64,000 bases of DNA, taken from assembly GCA_037501455.1 (NCBI GenBank), contig CM074864.1, forward strand, positions 40,264,001 through 40,328,000, written 5' to 3'. Under the pieces are notes generated by a model. That model saw only the letters and a list, made by a program, of their open reading frames with translations, did not search any database and had not been told where the DNA came from. The first letter of the stretch is position 1; every line of letters starts with the position of its first letter. The position numbers and the translations under genes were made by a program. This DNA comes from Lantana camara. Its lineage: Eukaryota > Streptophyta > Magnoliopsida > Lamiales > Verbenaceae. Positions 47,735 to 60,880 of this stretch are shown here, in pieces.

Positions 47735-48346
47735 TCACGTCTTGCGTGCATAAAATTGATTTTCAAACTTGCTTTGCTTAGCTTTCTCAGTTCGTTTCTG
47801 GATCTTACACTCTTTTTGACATGTCATATAATGTGTTAACTTGTGAGTTATGAAGTTTCATGATTTTTGGTTGAATATTTTCCGAGTTATGTATGAACTT
47901 GTCTCTATTGCTCCACAATGTGCATGCATGCTTCGGTACTTAGAATTTGAACCCTAATTGATGGCTTTTCCTTTCTCTTATGATTCATACAACTCGTGTA
48001 CATGTTCAAGTATATGTTATGATCGTTATATGAAAATTATGGATTGATTTGACTTGAAACATGAAAGATATGGACTTGAATACGTACGAACGCTTCTTAT
48101 AGTGAATGAAATGTTTGTTTAATTGCCTTTAGGGCATTAATTGTGCACATGAACATCTCCATGACATAATATTACTTTTTATGCATCTTAATTGGTCATT
48201 TTGACTCTCACACTCCCTCTTTTGCACAGATTTGGGTACGATCGGAGATGAGGGCAAGCCTTGAGACTCTTGTGCCTTTCTTTTGATCTTTTAAGGTGGG
48301 TTTCTCTTCTAATAGCTATGCTGACCCGATATATCCCCTTATGTGA

Positions 48347-48404
<58 letters not shown>
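48347..48404. repeat. Compound (CT)n(TA)n microsatellite
   Basis: About 24 bp of CT repeat is followed by about 34 bp of TA repeat. The 3' LTR has only a TA repeat at the matching place (58074-58118), showing expansion or replacement since insertion. Confidence 0.92.
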
Positions 48405-48406
<2 letters not shown>

Positions 48407-49483
48407 AGTCTTTGCACGAGTAAATGATTTCAAAGGTAAGCCCTTCTTTTATGTACTCCTACCTTATGTTTCGGCGAGAACATGATTATGAAAGCACGGG
48501 CCCAGGGACTTAGTACATGTGGTTATCCGGGGAGGCCAGGGCCGATGGTGATCCCATGTACTAGTTCCAACCAAACTATGGTGATACCGGCCCTCGCTAG
48601 GAGATTAGCAAGGAATGGGAGCTGAGGCCCTTAGGGGATTCATGTACCCCATTGGTCAATGTATGAGGTGGTCGGGTCTTGCAAGTCCGTCCACCACCCG
48701 AGGAAAAAAGGTGTATATGCATGATTTTGATAGAATCGTATGATTGCGCACGAATGAATAATGTGTATGATAACAAATGAATATTTCCTATGCTTACACA
48801 AGGTGTTGGTTGGAGATTGTGCACGTCCACTCGCCGGGCCATGAAACCCTATGAAGTAAAATGAATGAATATTATAGTTGTAATCCTGTTGATGCTTTTC
48901 TTTGTTTTACCCTCTTGGGAAATTTTGTAAAACTTCACACGGGATTATGACTTGTATATATGTGTTTAATTTCCACGGTATTATATACTTATACCCTATG
49001 TTATGCCCACAAGTCTCTTTTAGACTGAACCCGGTTTATTTTTCAGTGTTGTTGTGCAGGTTAAGGAGTGCGAGGCGGGAATACAAGTCGTTTAGGTCTT
49101 GCATTGGTGTTTAGCACTTTCTTTCGGTTTCATATACACTCATACTATTATTTTGTTATGATTATGTACTTTGGGCGATTATGATTTTGTTAGGTAGTTT
49201 GGGCCGTGGAATTACTTGGATAATACTTGTATATATATTTTAGAGCTTGGTGGCTCTTAGTATATGATATATGTTGATAGTTGCTTCCGTATTTTGTTAC
49301 TACTTTAATTTTATATTATCTTGTTCATGAATGGTTTAAGCGTTAGCTCCCGCCTAGCATAGCGTTTGTGTTGTGTCCCCGTTCGCCGTGATTTGGCACG
49401 TGTATGGACTTTCCATGGTATATATGGTTCGGGTCTCGGTGCGGGGGATGTGGTGCCTTGCGCTCGGGTGCTACGTCCTTAAG

Positions 49484-49496
49484 TGGTATCAGATCC
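49484..49496 (+). promoter_or_regulatory. PBS of Tekay element (initiator tRNA-Met)
   Basis: TGGTATCAGATCC lies 8 bp after the LTR; one base differs from the TGGTATCAGAGC of the tandem array. The following ~60 bases (GGTTGCAAAACTCGGGCTCT...) resemble the array interior. Confidence 0.9.
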
Positions 49497-49687
49497 AGGT
49501 TGCAAAACTCGGGCTCTCGTGTCATTTTTAGTCAGTCTAGGTTGTACGACTTTAGGAACAACTTGTTAACGTGTTGCATATGCATTCTTTATGTGCTTAT
49601 ATGCTTTAAATTTCGATTTTTGTTTGAATTAATTACACTCTCATGCATGGACTAAAAATAGCACGTATTTCAGTGTTTCTTTGATAG

Positions 49688-50760
49688 GATGCCTCCAAGA
49701 AGAGACAGACATAGATCTCCGGAGCGACGTCGTCACTGTGATCGTACTCCTACACCACAACAACAAGAGCCCACAACAACCACAACCACAGCCGCCTCTA
49801 ATGAACATGGAGAACTTCATGGAAGCAGTTTATAATTTTGTTGAGCAACGCAGGGCTGAAGCTCCACCACAGCCAGTTGAACAACCGACACCTCCATCAA
49901 ATAATCGGGATCCTCATGGGGTATTCTTGAGCTATAATCCACTATGGTTTTCTGGATCTATAGATGATGTCATTTCAGAGGGTTGCTTGATTAGAATTGA
50001 GAGAATTTTCAGTGTGCGACAGTTCACTACACAAGAGAAGGCCCAATTCGCCATATTTCAACTTGATGGCGAAGCATATGATTGGTGGGAAAGAACAAGA
50101 GAGAAGTTAGAGTTTGATGGTGAAGAAGTGACTTGGGAGGTGTTTAAAAGGGAATCTCGGGAGGGCTTTGTGCCCGAGGTGGTTAGGGAACGTAAAGAGC
50201 AGGAATTTATGGACTTAAAATAAGGGAATCGTGTAGTGGCTCAATATCTTGCCATATTCAATAGGCTTGGAAAATATGCTCCCCATATCACTCGGGATGA
50301 GAAGAGAAAAACGAGAAAGTTTATCGCGGGGTTGAGATATGACTTGAGGTATGGTCATCCCGGGCATAATTTCGAGTCCTTCGCAGACACGGTACAGGTG
50401 GCTTTGGTTCAGGAGGAGGAATGTAAGAAAAAGGATCCGGTTGTCAAATATTATGTGGGACAAGGATCAGGATTGGGGTAGAGGCCCATGATTCAAACAG
50501 CTCCACCAAAGGATCTATTCAAGAAGCCTCGAAATGGAGGACAAGCCCCACTAGCTCCAAAGACTCTACCAGCGGCACTACCGACACCTACAACATCACG
50601 CCGAGATAAACCCCCATGCATTCATTGTGGAGGACCGACCCACACCTATAACAACTGCCAAAGAAGGTTAGGTTTATGCCTCATTTGTGGGAAAGGTGAT
50701 CATATGGCGAATGTTTGTCCAGATAAAACTCCGGGGTTTCAAGCTGGAGTTCTGAGGCCA
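49688..50760 (+). pseudogene. gag: gag of Tekay element
   Basis: The native start is most likely ATG 49688 (MPPRRDRH), but a frameshift before about 49800 moves the frame. The gag core (SGSIDD...WWERTRE...) is clear. Two C-x2-C-x4-H-x4-C zinc knuckles follow one another: CIHCGGPTHTYNNC and CLICGKGDHMANVC, as in chromovirus gags. In-frame stops are TAA at 50221-50223 and TAG at 50479-50481, probably from Gln codons. Not functional. Confidence 0.88.
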
Positions 50761-52319
50761 ATGATCCAAGCACGTGCGTATGCCCTTGAGGGCGTGGAGC
50801 AGGATGCTGAGGTCGACCCTACCACCGTGGTGGAAGGTTCCATATGCATTCATACCATGAGCATTCATCCGTATGCCACGTATTCCTTTATTTCATGTGA
50901 TCTAGCTGCTACTCTGTACTTGCTTGTTACCTGTTTAAATTCTTGTTATTTGGTGAGTTCTCCTCTCGGGGGAAGTTTGCAGACAGATCAAGTGGTTCAA
51001 GGTTGTTCAGTGGGTTTGGAAGGTAAATATTATCCTGCAAATTTTATTGTTATGCCTATAAAGAAGTATGGGGTTATTCTGGGTGTGGATTAGCTTTTTA
51101 AGCATCGGGCTACAGTTGATTGTTGGTGTAAGTTCAAAGGCGATACCACTCTTGTCCTTTATAAAAGCTCATAAATCGGTAAGAGAGGGAGCTACGGGAT
51201 TTCTTGCTTACCTTCTTAACAAACCGAAAGACCAAGCTAAGTTTGAGGATACCGCAGTTGTAAAGGAATTTCCTGATGTTTTTTCGGAGAATTTGGGTTC
51301 TTTGCCACCGGATCGGGAGATTGAATTCGTGATAGATTTGTATCCAGGAGCAAAACCGTATTCTAAGACTCCCTACCGAATGGCACCGGCCGAGTTGAAG
51401 GAGTTAAAGATTCAACTTGAGGAGTTGCTTAAGAATAGGTATATTTGGCCAAGTTCTTCACCTTGGGGTACGCCGGTTCTCTTTGTCAAGAAGAAGGACG
51501 GGACTTTGAGAATGTGTATAGATTATCAAGACTGAATCGGATGACCGTGAAGAACAAGTATCCTTTACCCCACATTGAAGATTTATTTGATATGTTACAA
51601 GGTTCAGGGGTGTATTCGAAGTTGGATTTAAGACAAGGATACTATCAGTTAAAAATCCGGGAGGAGGATATTCCAAAGATAGGATTCCGCACCCAGTATG
51701 GGCATTACGAGTTTGTAGTGATGCCTTTCGGATTAACTAATGCTCCGGCTGCTTTTATGGATATGATGCATCGGATTTTTTGTCCCTATCTTGATAAGTT
51801 TGTGGTTATATTTATCGATGATATTCTTGTTTATTCAAGGACTCGGGAAGATCATGCTCGACATCTCAGAATTGTGTTGGATACTTTAAGAGAGCACCGG
51901 TTATATGCTAAGTTTAGCAAATGTGAGTTTTGGATTGACCGGGTAGCTTTTCTAGGCCACATTGTCTCGAGTAGAGACCTATTAGTAGATCCTTCGAAGA
52001 TTGAGACAGTCTTAAAGTGGCAAAGCCCGAAGAATGCCTCAGAGGTAAGAAGTTTCTTGGGTCTGGCTGGTTATTATTGGAGATTCGTGCAGGACTTTTC
52101 GAAGATTGCTACCCCTTTGACCCAATTGACTAAGAAGAAGACTAAATATGAGTGAGATGAGTCGTGTGAGGTGAGCTTCCAGCTCTTGAAGGAAAGGCTG
52201 ACAACTGCACCTGTGTTAGCACTTCCCGAGGGTACAGAAGGATATACAGTTTATACGGATACCTCAAAGGAGGGTTTGGGATGTGTTTTGATGCAGAATG
52301 GGAAAGTGATTGCCTACGC

Positions 52320-54315
52320 TGTTGGAAAACGAGTACAGAAACGCAGCGGAAATTTAAAATTTTTCCAAAAGATTGATCATGGACTTGTAATTCTCGTATC
52401 GTATCACAGGGTGTTTAGAAACTTAGTAGGTTGAAGCTTTCTAGTGATGTCAGTACCGCCTACTAAACACCCTTCAAGCGGAATGTCCCTCGAAACAGTT
52501 CTCGATAGATCCCAAAGCAGCGACCCTCCAAAGCGTATCCACACCAGTCCTAGAACACGATCAAGCTAGTGAGAATGCTAGTTCTATGGCTTATGTTAGA
52601 GACTAGGATTTTGCTTTTAAAACTTTTCTTTTATTTTTCTCAAAAACTTAACACTTCGTGAGTATTGGTCTAAAGAATAAGAGAAGCCCCAACCCTTGTA
52701 TTTATACAAGGTGGGTTCGAACCCTTAGGGTTTCCAAAACCTAATGGGCTTTGTTTTCTTGCTCACTAATTAACTAATTAATTATTTTAATTTAATTGGA
52801 GAAAATAAGTTCCCAACTTGTTCTCCAAGTCTTGCAAGAACCAACTTTCTCTCTCCTACAATAGGAAGTTGGACTTTTCAACTTTCCTAAGGCTAAAAGT
52901 CAAGTTTCAATAAATAATTTAATTCTCAATTAATTATTTATTGGGTTAAGCTTGAGAAATAAAATCTTAATAATTAATTCAAAATCTATTAAAAGACTTA
53001 AATTAATTAATTAATTCTAGAAAAGAATTCAACTGTAATAAAATTACACGTCATGGGACACGCGTGAGCCACGTGTACCTGACACGTGGAAGCTACGCTG
53101 GCCGCGTGACACGTGGCAACCACGTGTACTTGACACGTGGCACAAGCCACGTCCAATGCCCATTTCGATCAACCGTTTTGATCCTTCATTAATCATATTA
53201 ATATCCTACCATAACCCTCGTGTCCTAGCATTTGTGTGTGACCCTTTAGGTTCATTATTCGATTAGCAGCCAATAATTAATTAATTCACTAATTAATTAA
53301 TCACTTCACAGATCACACTACCGTAATCTAGCAATGGGTGTGTGACCCCTAGCCGAATAAGGAAATAAATCGAAGAACCTTTCAGTCAATAACATACAGT
53401 GAAATACGATCCTCCTACAACTCCACCTCTTAATCAAGAACTAAGGCATGGGAATATTCTCAGAGTTCAAATATTCTTGATCTTTAAAGTTAAGTTCGTT
53501 TCATATCTATTTAGACCTCAATCCAAGAAAACCCCATTTTCTTGATGTCTTGATCTTTTATCCACCTAGGCCAAGGGTTTAAGTTTAATGGACTACGAAC
53601 AACTCAATCAGTAAGAGATCATTCTTGTTCTTGCAACAAGTGTAGGTCCTTTGTCGATTCTACTAATTTTGCATATGCCACTTGTGTAATCCCAACATAG
53701 GCCATGGTTATGGTGACACCCTTTTGAGCCTATATCAAAGATTACAGAGTTAGCTCATATGAGACATTATAGAATCTTAAGTCTAAGGATTAATGAATCA
53801 TGTTATTGACCTGTGAGATATTTCCTAATCTGGAAGTTTCTAGGAGGCTTCCTTTCCCATTTAGGAATGTTCTCATGCGGGACATCTCAGTGATGAAGTT
53901 CTAGTAATAATCACCCTCATGTATTATGAACGCATCATCATATGCACTTATCACTCCATGAAACTAAGTGATCCTTCAAAAGGACATAATCACATAAGCA
54001 AGTCTCAGCAGAGTCAAGGTCGACACTCCCACTGTCTGTCGGACTCTCGAATTGGAGAAGTTTCTAATCCTCGCCTATGGAGTTAAGAACTTGTTTCATG
54101 TGTCGTTCCCATAACAACAAAGTTCTTAACGACCTCATCCGATTAGGGGAGTTCAATACATGCAAAAACACAGTCAACCCAAACAGACATAAATAAGCAC
54201 ATAAAAAAGTGAATGCCTATGAACAAAATCATGTCGTTTATTATTCAAAGACCGTTTGTGATTTTACAAGGAAATAGTAAAGCCAAAAGCTGCTTTAAGG
54301 GCAATATTCCTAACA
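52320..54315. repeat. Solo LTR, probably Ty1/copia type (1996 bp)
   Basis: Ends are TGTTGGAA...TTCCTAACA with an imperfect terminal inverted repeat. Flanks are TACGC (52315-52319) and AACGC (54316-54320), a TSD with one mismatch, and RNase H coding continues across the join (AYA|SRK). I find no internal PBS, PPT or protein domain. TGTTGGAA starts and long LTRs suit copia lineages such as SIRE/Maximus; the family is not certain and the orientation is unresolved. Confidence 0.82.
53070..53139. repeat. G-box cluster: five CACGTG motifs in 70 bp
   Basis: CACGTG starts at 53070, 53083, 53110, 53121 and 53134. They sit in an imperfect repeat of TGACACGTGG and CCACGTGTAC. CACGTG is the G-box core bound by plant bZIP and bHLH factors and lies inside ACGTG-type ABA-responsive motifs. 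Located near the middle of the solo LTR. Confidence 0.88.
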
Positions 54316-56117
54316 AACGCCTCGAGAAAATTGAAGGAGCATGAATAGAATTACCCCACTCATGATCTCGAACTCGCAGCCGTGATCTTTGCTTTGGGCA
54401 AGTGGAGACACTATCTTTACGGAGTTTCTTTCGAGATCTTTTCCGACCACAAGAGTCTCTAGTATTTATTCTCTCAGAAGGAGTTGAACAAGAGACATCG
54501 GCGTTGGAAGGAAATTCTTGCGGATTATGAGTGTACAATCCGATACCATCCCGACAAAGCCAATGTGGTCGCGGATGCGCTTAGTCGGAAGGCTTGCGTG
54601 TCTAACGTGAAAGTGGAGTTTAGGGATGAAGCTGAGTCGTTCAAGTTGAGAGCTAGTATTCGGAATATTTTGGTTCAGCTAGATCTTCAACAGAAGTTGT
54701 TTGAGGCTCAGAGGATTGATCCCGAGCTTCAGAAATTAGCACAAAAAGCTCGAGCCGATCCAAAATGCCCGTTTGGGTTTGATGATACGGGACTTCTAAG
54801 GTTTAAAAATAGAATTGTTGTGCCAGGAGAATTGAAAAGAATTATTCTTGAAGAGGCTCATCGGTCAGGGTATTCGATACATCCCAGAGGGAATAAGATG
54901 TACAAAGATTTAAGATAATTTTATTGGTGGAATGGTTTGAAACGGGATGTGATCAACTTCGTGAAGCATTGTATGACCTGCCAGGTGCTGAAGGCGGAAC
55001 ATCAAAAACTATCAGGGCTACTTCAACCATTATCGATCCCAGAGTGGAAATAGCAACAGATTGCTATGGATTTTGTTTCGGGTTTGCAAGAGTGAAGGGT
55101 GGACTTGATGGGATTTGTGGACCGCTTGACGAAGTTGGCTCATTTTCATGCCATCCGGATGTTCGACAAAGTGAATAAACTAGCCAAGAAATACTGGGAT
55201 GAAATTGTTGGACTTCATGGAGCGCCGGTTAGTGTTGTGTCGGATAGAGATCCAAGGTTTACTTCGAGGTTTTGGCAAGAGCTTCAGAAGAATTTGGGAT
55301 CAAGGCTTCAGTTTAGCACATCTTTCCGTCCTCAGACAGACGGGCAGTCAGAAAGGCTAATTAAGTACTTGGAGGATATGTTGAGGGCGTGTGCTTTGGA
55401 TTTCCAGAGCTCGTGGAACGAGCAATTACCATTAATCGAGTTTGCTTATAACAACAGCTATCAAGCCTCGATAGAGATGGCACCTTATGAAGCTCTTTAC
55501 GGACGAAAGTATAGGTCTCCGTTGTTCTTTGATTTGGAAGAATGGTATTGGACCAAGCAAGAAGGTGTGAAAAGAGGGAAGAAGAAGGAAAAACCCTCTA
55601 AGGCAATAAATAAGGTCCAACTAATTAGACAACGGATGAAGGCAGCTCAAGATCGACAAAAGAGCTATGCTGACCATCGCAGGAAGAATCTTGAATTTAA
55701 GGTTAGAGATAGAGTCTTCTTAAAGGCTTCTCCACGAAAAGGGTTTTCAAGGATTGGCCGAGGAGGAAAACTAAACCCTCGTTAGGATACAACCTATTGT
55801 TTGGATTTGCCTCTAAATTTAATCGGGATTCACAATGTATTTCATGTTTCGTAACTCCAAAAGTATTACCGAGATGAATCTGAGGTTTTACCGATTGAAG
55901 AAGTGGAACTAGAGCAAAATCTAACCTTCGTTCAGAATCCGATTAAGATATTAGACCGCAAGTTTCAAGAACTTAGAAATCGTCGAATTCCACTAGTCAA
56001 GGTGCTATGGAGAAGTGATACGACCGAAGAGGCTATGTGGGAAACGGAGGAAAAGATGAAAAAGTTTCACCCCGAGTTATTTTTGGGAGAGCAGTGAATC
56101 CGAGGACGGATTCTTTT

Positions 56118-56129
56118 AAGGGGGAGAGG
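56118..56129 (+). promoter_or_regulatory. PPT of Tekay element
   Basis: AAGGGGGAGAGG lies directly before the 3' LTR. The ~25 bases before it (GTGAATCCGAGGACGGATTC...) are the same as in the interior of the tandem array. Confidence 0.9.
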
Positions 56130-56130
56130 T

Positions 56131-58071
56131 TGTAAAGCCCCGACTTTTCAATCGTATAGGTATGATGTATGTGATAATTATTCGCGTATAATACGTAATT
56201 ATTCATTTTATATTTATATTATTTGAAATTCTTTGAATTATATGAATTAATTTGATATGAACATTTATGAATTAATTTGAACGTTATGCTCTTAGGTGAC
56301 TTGATTGCGTGCCCTTCGTATATGATTTGATTTCCGATTTTTGTGTAAATTTAGTATGTCGTAGATTTGGGTGTTATGAACATGTCTATGTGCTCGTATT
56401 TTATTTTTGGACTTGTTTGCTCTGGTTTTGAATTTTATTTTGGAGATGGGACCGAAACAGGGGCTAAAGGGCATTTAGCGTACCTCCGGTTTCGTGCGAT
56501 ATATCTTGAGCTCGGGAACTCGGATTTGAGTTTTGTCAACTTTGTTGGACTTGTATCGACGATTTGGGTTCAATGAACCAAGTCTTATATTTTTATAAAC
56601 TCGTTTAGACCTCCGAAATTCACCCGAAACATGCCATTTCGCCTAAAATGACCACCCTCCACCTTTTATATCATAACTCACACTATACCTAACCAAATTG
56701 AGTGAAATTGGGACCCACTTAAAGCTAACTCAACCCTTAATCAACTAACATGAATCTCATTCCATTTCACACTTCAAACAAAGGCAAGAATCAGCAGTAA
56801 ACCGAGATACCTTGAAGCTCCAAGAAAAATACTATTCATCTTCACCTTCAAGAGCTCAATTCTCTTCCATTTCTTCCCATGTTTGAAAGGTAAGCTAAAG
56901 ATGTTATTCTCCACCTTCTCCTCTTTCTTTGGACTCCCTTTATGCTGAATTTGATGGAGATTTGTGTATGTTTTGGATCATGTATTGAATAGTAAAGGTT
57001 TAAGCAAATATGGTGGTTGAGTATTAAATGAATTGCCATTAATGAATTTTATGAAAATAAAAAGGATGAACTCCCTCCCCTCTTCACTCATGTTTTTGAT
57101 CTTAAGTGCAACTATAAGACTTGTTAAGAGTTGTTTTTGTTGCCTAAACATGCTTTGATTCATTAGCTATGTGTTGGTCTGAAGATTGTGGGGATTCAGG
57201 ACTGTTCTCGTTGCGTTTTGCTGCTGGGAATGGGTGGGTCGCGGCCGCGATCGCGCCAAGAGTAATCTTGGTCACGGACACGAATTTTATTTGAATTTTT
57301 CTTGTAACATGAGGTCGCGCCCGCTACCATTTCATGAAGGAAATTCAACAAAAATTAAAGAGAAATTAGAGGTAGCGTCCGCTACCATTTCATGAAGGAA
57401 ATGGGTCGCGGTCGTGACCCTCACGTCTTGCATGCATAAAATTGATTTTCAAACTTGCTTTCCTTGGCTTTCTCGGTTCGTTTACGGTTCATACACTTTT
57501 TTTGACATGTTATATAATGTGTTAACTTGTGAGTTATGAAGTTTCATGATTTTTGGTTGAATATTTTCCGAGTTATGTACGAACTTGTCTCTATTGCTCC
57601 ACAATGTGCATACATACTTCCATACTTAGAATTTGAACCCTAATTGATGGATTTTCCTTTCTCTTATGAGTCATATAACTCGTGTACATGTAAAGTATAT
57701 GTTATGATCGTTATATGAAAATTATGGATTGATTTGATTTGAAACATGAAAGATATGGACTCGAATACGTACGAACGCTTCTTATAGTGAATGAAATGTT
57801 TGTTTAAGTGCCTTTAAGGCATTAATTGTGCACATGAACATCTCCATGACATAATATTACTTTTTATGCATCTTATATCATAAGCATAGCATGCCGTGCG
57901 TCATAATTGGTCATTTTGACTCTCACACTCCCTCTTTTGCACAGATTTGGGTACGGTCGGAGACGAGGGCGAGTCTTGAGACTCTTGTGCCTTTTTTTTG
58001 ATCTTTTAAGGTGGATTTCTCTTCTAATAGCTATGTTGACCCGATATATCCCCTTATGTGAAAAGTTTTAC

Positions 58072-58122
<51 letters not shown>

Positions 58123-59184
58123 CGAGTATTTGCACGAGTAAATGATTTCAAAGGTAAGCCCTTATTTTATGTACTCCTACCTTATGTTTCGGCGAGAACA
58201 TAATTATGAAAGCACGGGCCCAGGGACTTAGTACATGTGGTTATCCGGGGAGGCAACGGCCGACGGTGATCCCATGTACTAGTTCTAACCAAACTACGGT
58301 GATACCGCCCCTCGCTAGGAGATTAGCGAGGAATGGGAGCTGAATGCCCTTGGGGGATTCATGTACCCCCATTGGTCAATGCATGATGTGGTCGGGTCTT
58401 ACAAGCCCGTCCACCACCCGGGGGAAAAAAGTGTATATACATGATTTTGATAGAATCGTATGATTGTGTACGAATGAATAATGTGTGTGATAACGAATGA
58501 ATATTGCCTATGATTACACAAGGTGTTGGTTGGAGATTGTGCACGCCCACTCGCCGGGTCATGAAACCCTATGAATTAAAATGAATGCATATTCTAATTG
58601 TACTCCCGTTGATGTTTTTCTTTGTTTTACCCTCTTGGGAAATTTTATGAAACTTCACACGGGATTATGACGCATGTATGTGTTTAATTTCCGCGGTATT
58701 ATATACTTATGCCCTATTTTATACCCACAAGTCTCCTTTAGACTGAACCCGATTTATTTTTCAGTGTTGTTGTGCAATTTAAGGGGTGCGAGGCGGGAAT
58801 ACAAGTCGTTTAGGTCTTGCATTGGTGTTTAGCACTTTCTTTCGGTTTCATATACACTCATACTATTATTTTGTTATGATTATGTACTTTGGGCGATTAT
58901 GATTTTGTTAGGCCGTGGAATTACTTGGATAATACTTGTATATATATTTTAGAGCTTGGTGGCTCTTAGTATATGATATATGTCGATAGTTGCTTCCGCA
59001 TTTTTTTACTACTTTGATTTTATATTATCTTGTTCTTGAATGGTTTAAGGGTTAGCTCCCACTTAGCATAGCGTTTGTGTTGTGTCCCCGTTCGTCGTGA
59101 TTTGACACATGTATGGATTTTCCATTGCATATACGGGTCGGGTCTCGGTGCGGGGGATGTGGTGACTTGCGCTCGGGTGCTACA
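56131..59184 (+). repeat. 3' LTR of Tekay element (3054 bp)
   Basis: Starts TGTAAAGCCCC and ends GGGTGCTACA. Compared with the 5' LTR it lacks pieces near 57005-57020 and 57340 and carries a short extra stretch near 57875-57900. TA microsatellite at 58074-58118. Decayed GC palindromes lie at 57236-57420. Confidence 0.93.
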
Positions 59185-60744
59185 TAAAATATACGCATGA
59201 GACCAAAAGGCATCCTATCCCACTGTACAAGACCAAGTGTGACTCGACAGATACACTTCCCGCCTAGCACGAGCTCAAAAGAACATGTCACCTGAAAAGA
59301 TAAGAGAGGGGTCAGTCCACCGACTAAGTGAGGGGCCTAATGTACGCCCACACACTATATATAATAGAGCAAAGCATATATAAAAGTGAGGAATCATGAG
59401 TTGGGAATAGGTTTTGCATACCAAAGAATTTTCAAACGAAAACTAATACATATACGTATACTTATTTAAAATGTTTTATAAAATTATCCCCGTTTCACAA
59501 TTCCAAGACATAAATCATAATGCTCGTGCGAGTAACGAGCTTCCAACCTTACCTCCCATGTTACATAAGAAAACCGAAATCATACATAACAATCCACCAA
59601 ACTTCGAGGTAGAAGGACTACGTAAACCCTAACTATCCTTACATAACATAACCTCGAGGGGTAGTGATCCCATTACGAGTGTTTCCCAGTTTTTACATCG
59701 CGAGCATCGAAGAGTACGCCTTCCCAAACTCCCAGGGTCGTACGTGACACTTCGGATCATATGGAACTATGCTAAAGAGTGATGATCCCGATGGCCTGAT
59801 ACCGTCCCGGGTGTCCTTACTCATAGCTTGGGCCCAAACATACCGAACATATCATATATATACCAATCTTTCATGGCTTAACTCACTTACATATCATAAC
59901 ATAGCTTATCATATCATAATATACCATAAGGTTTTCAAAATCAAGCTTACATACGCCCGTATACATAATTTCAAAATCCAAAGGTGTTCATAAGATCATA
60001 ACGTATCATAATCAACACATATCTAATTATATATATAATATGTATTCGTATGCGGGCTTAGAAATACGAGCACATAAGGGTTTTAGGTCATTTAACTAAA
60101 AGAAAATCCCTAAACCTCACCTTACACACAAGAACAAAAGATACGTGCGTGCCCGACCACCAACAACCTAGTTCTCGGGCTTCACAACCTCCTCGGGAAC
60201 CACCTCTGTGACAAACAAACGCAAAGCCGAAACTTAGACTCGATAATGTACCAAATAGATGCACGACGATGTGAAGGTACACAACGTATGCATATGAGAT
60301 GGAAGAATACAACACTTAAGTCATTCAAGGTTGTAACACGTATAACTCATATTAAATCAATTCATAAAATTAAAATATGGCCTATAACTCATATCACTCA
60401 TTTAAATTTAATTCTTAAAATTAAACAAGAATTATAACATATTATATAATAAATTAATATAATATATAAATAATTAAACAAAGTTAGCATATTATAATAT
60501 AATAGATTAGTATCATTATTAATACACAGAGTAGGAAAAGATATGGTAACAATTAATTACAAACACACACACACACTTGTAGGCAATACGTAGAGAGACA
60601 TGCAAATATTCACGTACACACATATACACATGCACATTAAAATCCATGCACTCCACAACACAACACATGCATGCAACATTAAACCATGAACAAGCAGCAA
60701 ATTGAACTCAAGCATGAAGTTCAAATCATCTTCAAACAATCAAG

Positions 60745-60880
60745 GTAACGGGGGTTAAGGATGCCAAGAACAAAAGTGGTAATGGGGGTTAACGGTCACA
60801 ACAGCTCAGCTCCAACTTCCTGCGTGGAGTAACGGGGGTTATCCCATTTTGGCCTTCCAAGCTATCACGGGGGTGACAGC
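60745..60880. repeat. Palindrome-like cluster TAACGGGGGTTA in split solo LTR
   Basis: GTAACGGGGGTTA (60745), GTAATGGGGGTTA (60779), GTAACGGGGGTTA (60829) and ATCACGGGGGTGA (60864) each have short inverted arms around a G-rich centre. They occupy the same type of position as the palindrome clusters in other LTRs. Confidence 0.65.

Larger units (their letters stand above)
46296..49475 (+). repeat. 5' LTR of Tekay element (3180 bp)
   Basis: Starts TGTAACGCTCC and ends GGGTGCTACG, where the terminal CA has become CG. The GGAACTCGGATT block (about 46690) is shared with other LTRs here. Contains a palindrome cluster (47521-47734) and a compound microsatellite (48347-48404). Confidence 0.93.
50761..56097 (+). 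pseudogene. pol: pol of Tekay element with chromodomain
   Basis: Protease (about 50770-51000): the usual D-S-G-A-T site reads HPYAT, so the catalytic Asp is lost. RT (about 51290-52100) has FIDD at 51811-51822. RNase H begins VYTDTSKEGLGCVL (about 52250) and is split by the solo LTR 52320-54315; it resumes with [13 protein letters not shown]. Integrase (about 54850-55500) has HHCC parts and the D,D,E core (DRDPRFTSRFW, QTDGQSERL). A GPY/F-like region is followed by a chromodomain (about 55930-56090: ILDRK...RIPLVKVLW...WETEEKM). Breaks include TAG at the WLFKH site (51091-51093), frameshifts near 51155 and 51525, TGA at 52153-52155, stops near 54345, 54460 and 54917, and others to the TGA at 56095-56097. 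Confidence 0.9.
46296..59184 (+). mobile_element. Complete Tekay-type chromovirus (Ty3/gypsy), inactive
   Basis: 5' LTR 46296-49475, PBS at 49484, gag-pol with C-terminal chromodomain, PPT 56118-56129, 3' LTR 56131-59184; perfect TSD TAAAA (46291-46295 and 59185-59189). The chromodomain and double zinc-knuckle gag place it in the chromovirus branch, best fit Tekay/Del. The LTRs differ in length (3180 and 3054 bp) with several indels, so it is not recent. Many nonsense codons, several frameshifts and a nested solo LTR inactivate it. Confidence 0.95.

Noticed and set aside
52320..54315. The 2-kb insert as a complete small retrotransposon
   Set aside because: No internal direct duplication, PBS or PPT could be seen, so a solo LTR is the simpler reading.
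57907..58203. ORF with an Ile-Tyr repeat
   Set aside because: It is a translation of the TA microsatellite within the Tekay 3' LTR.
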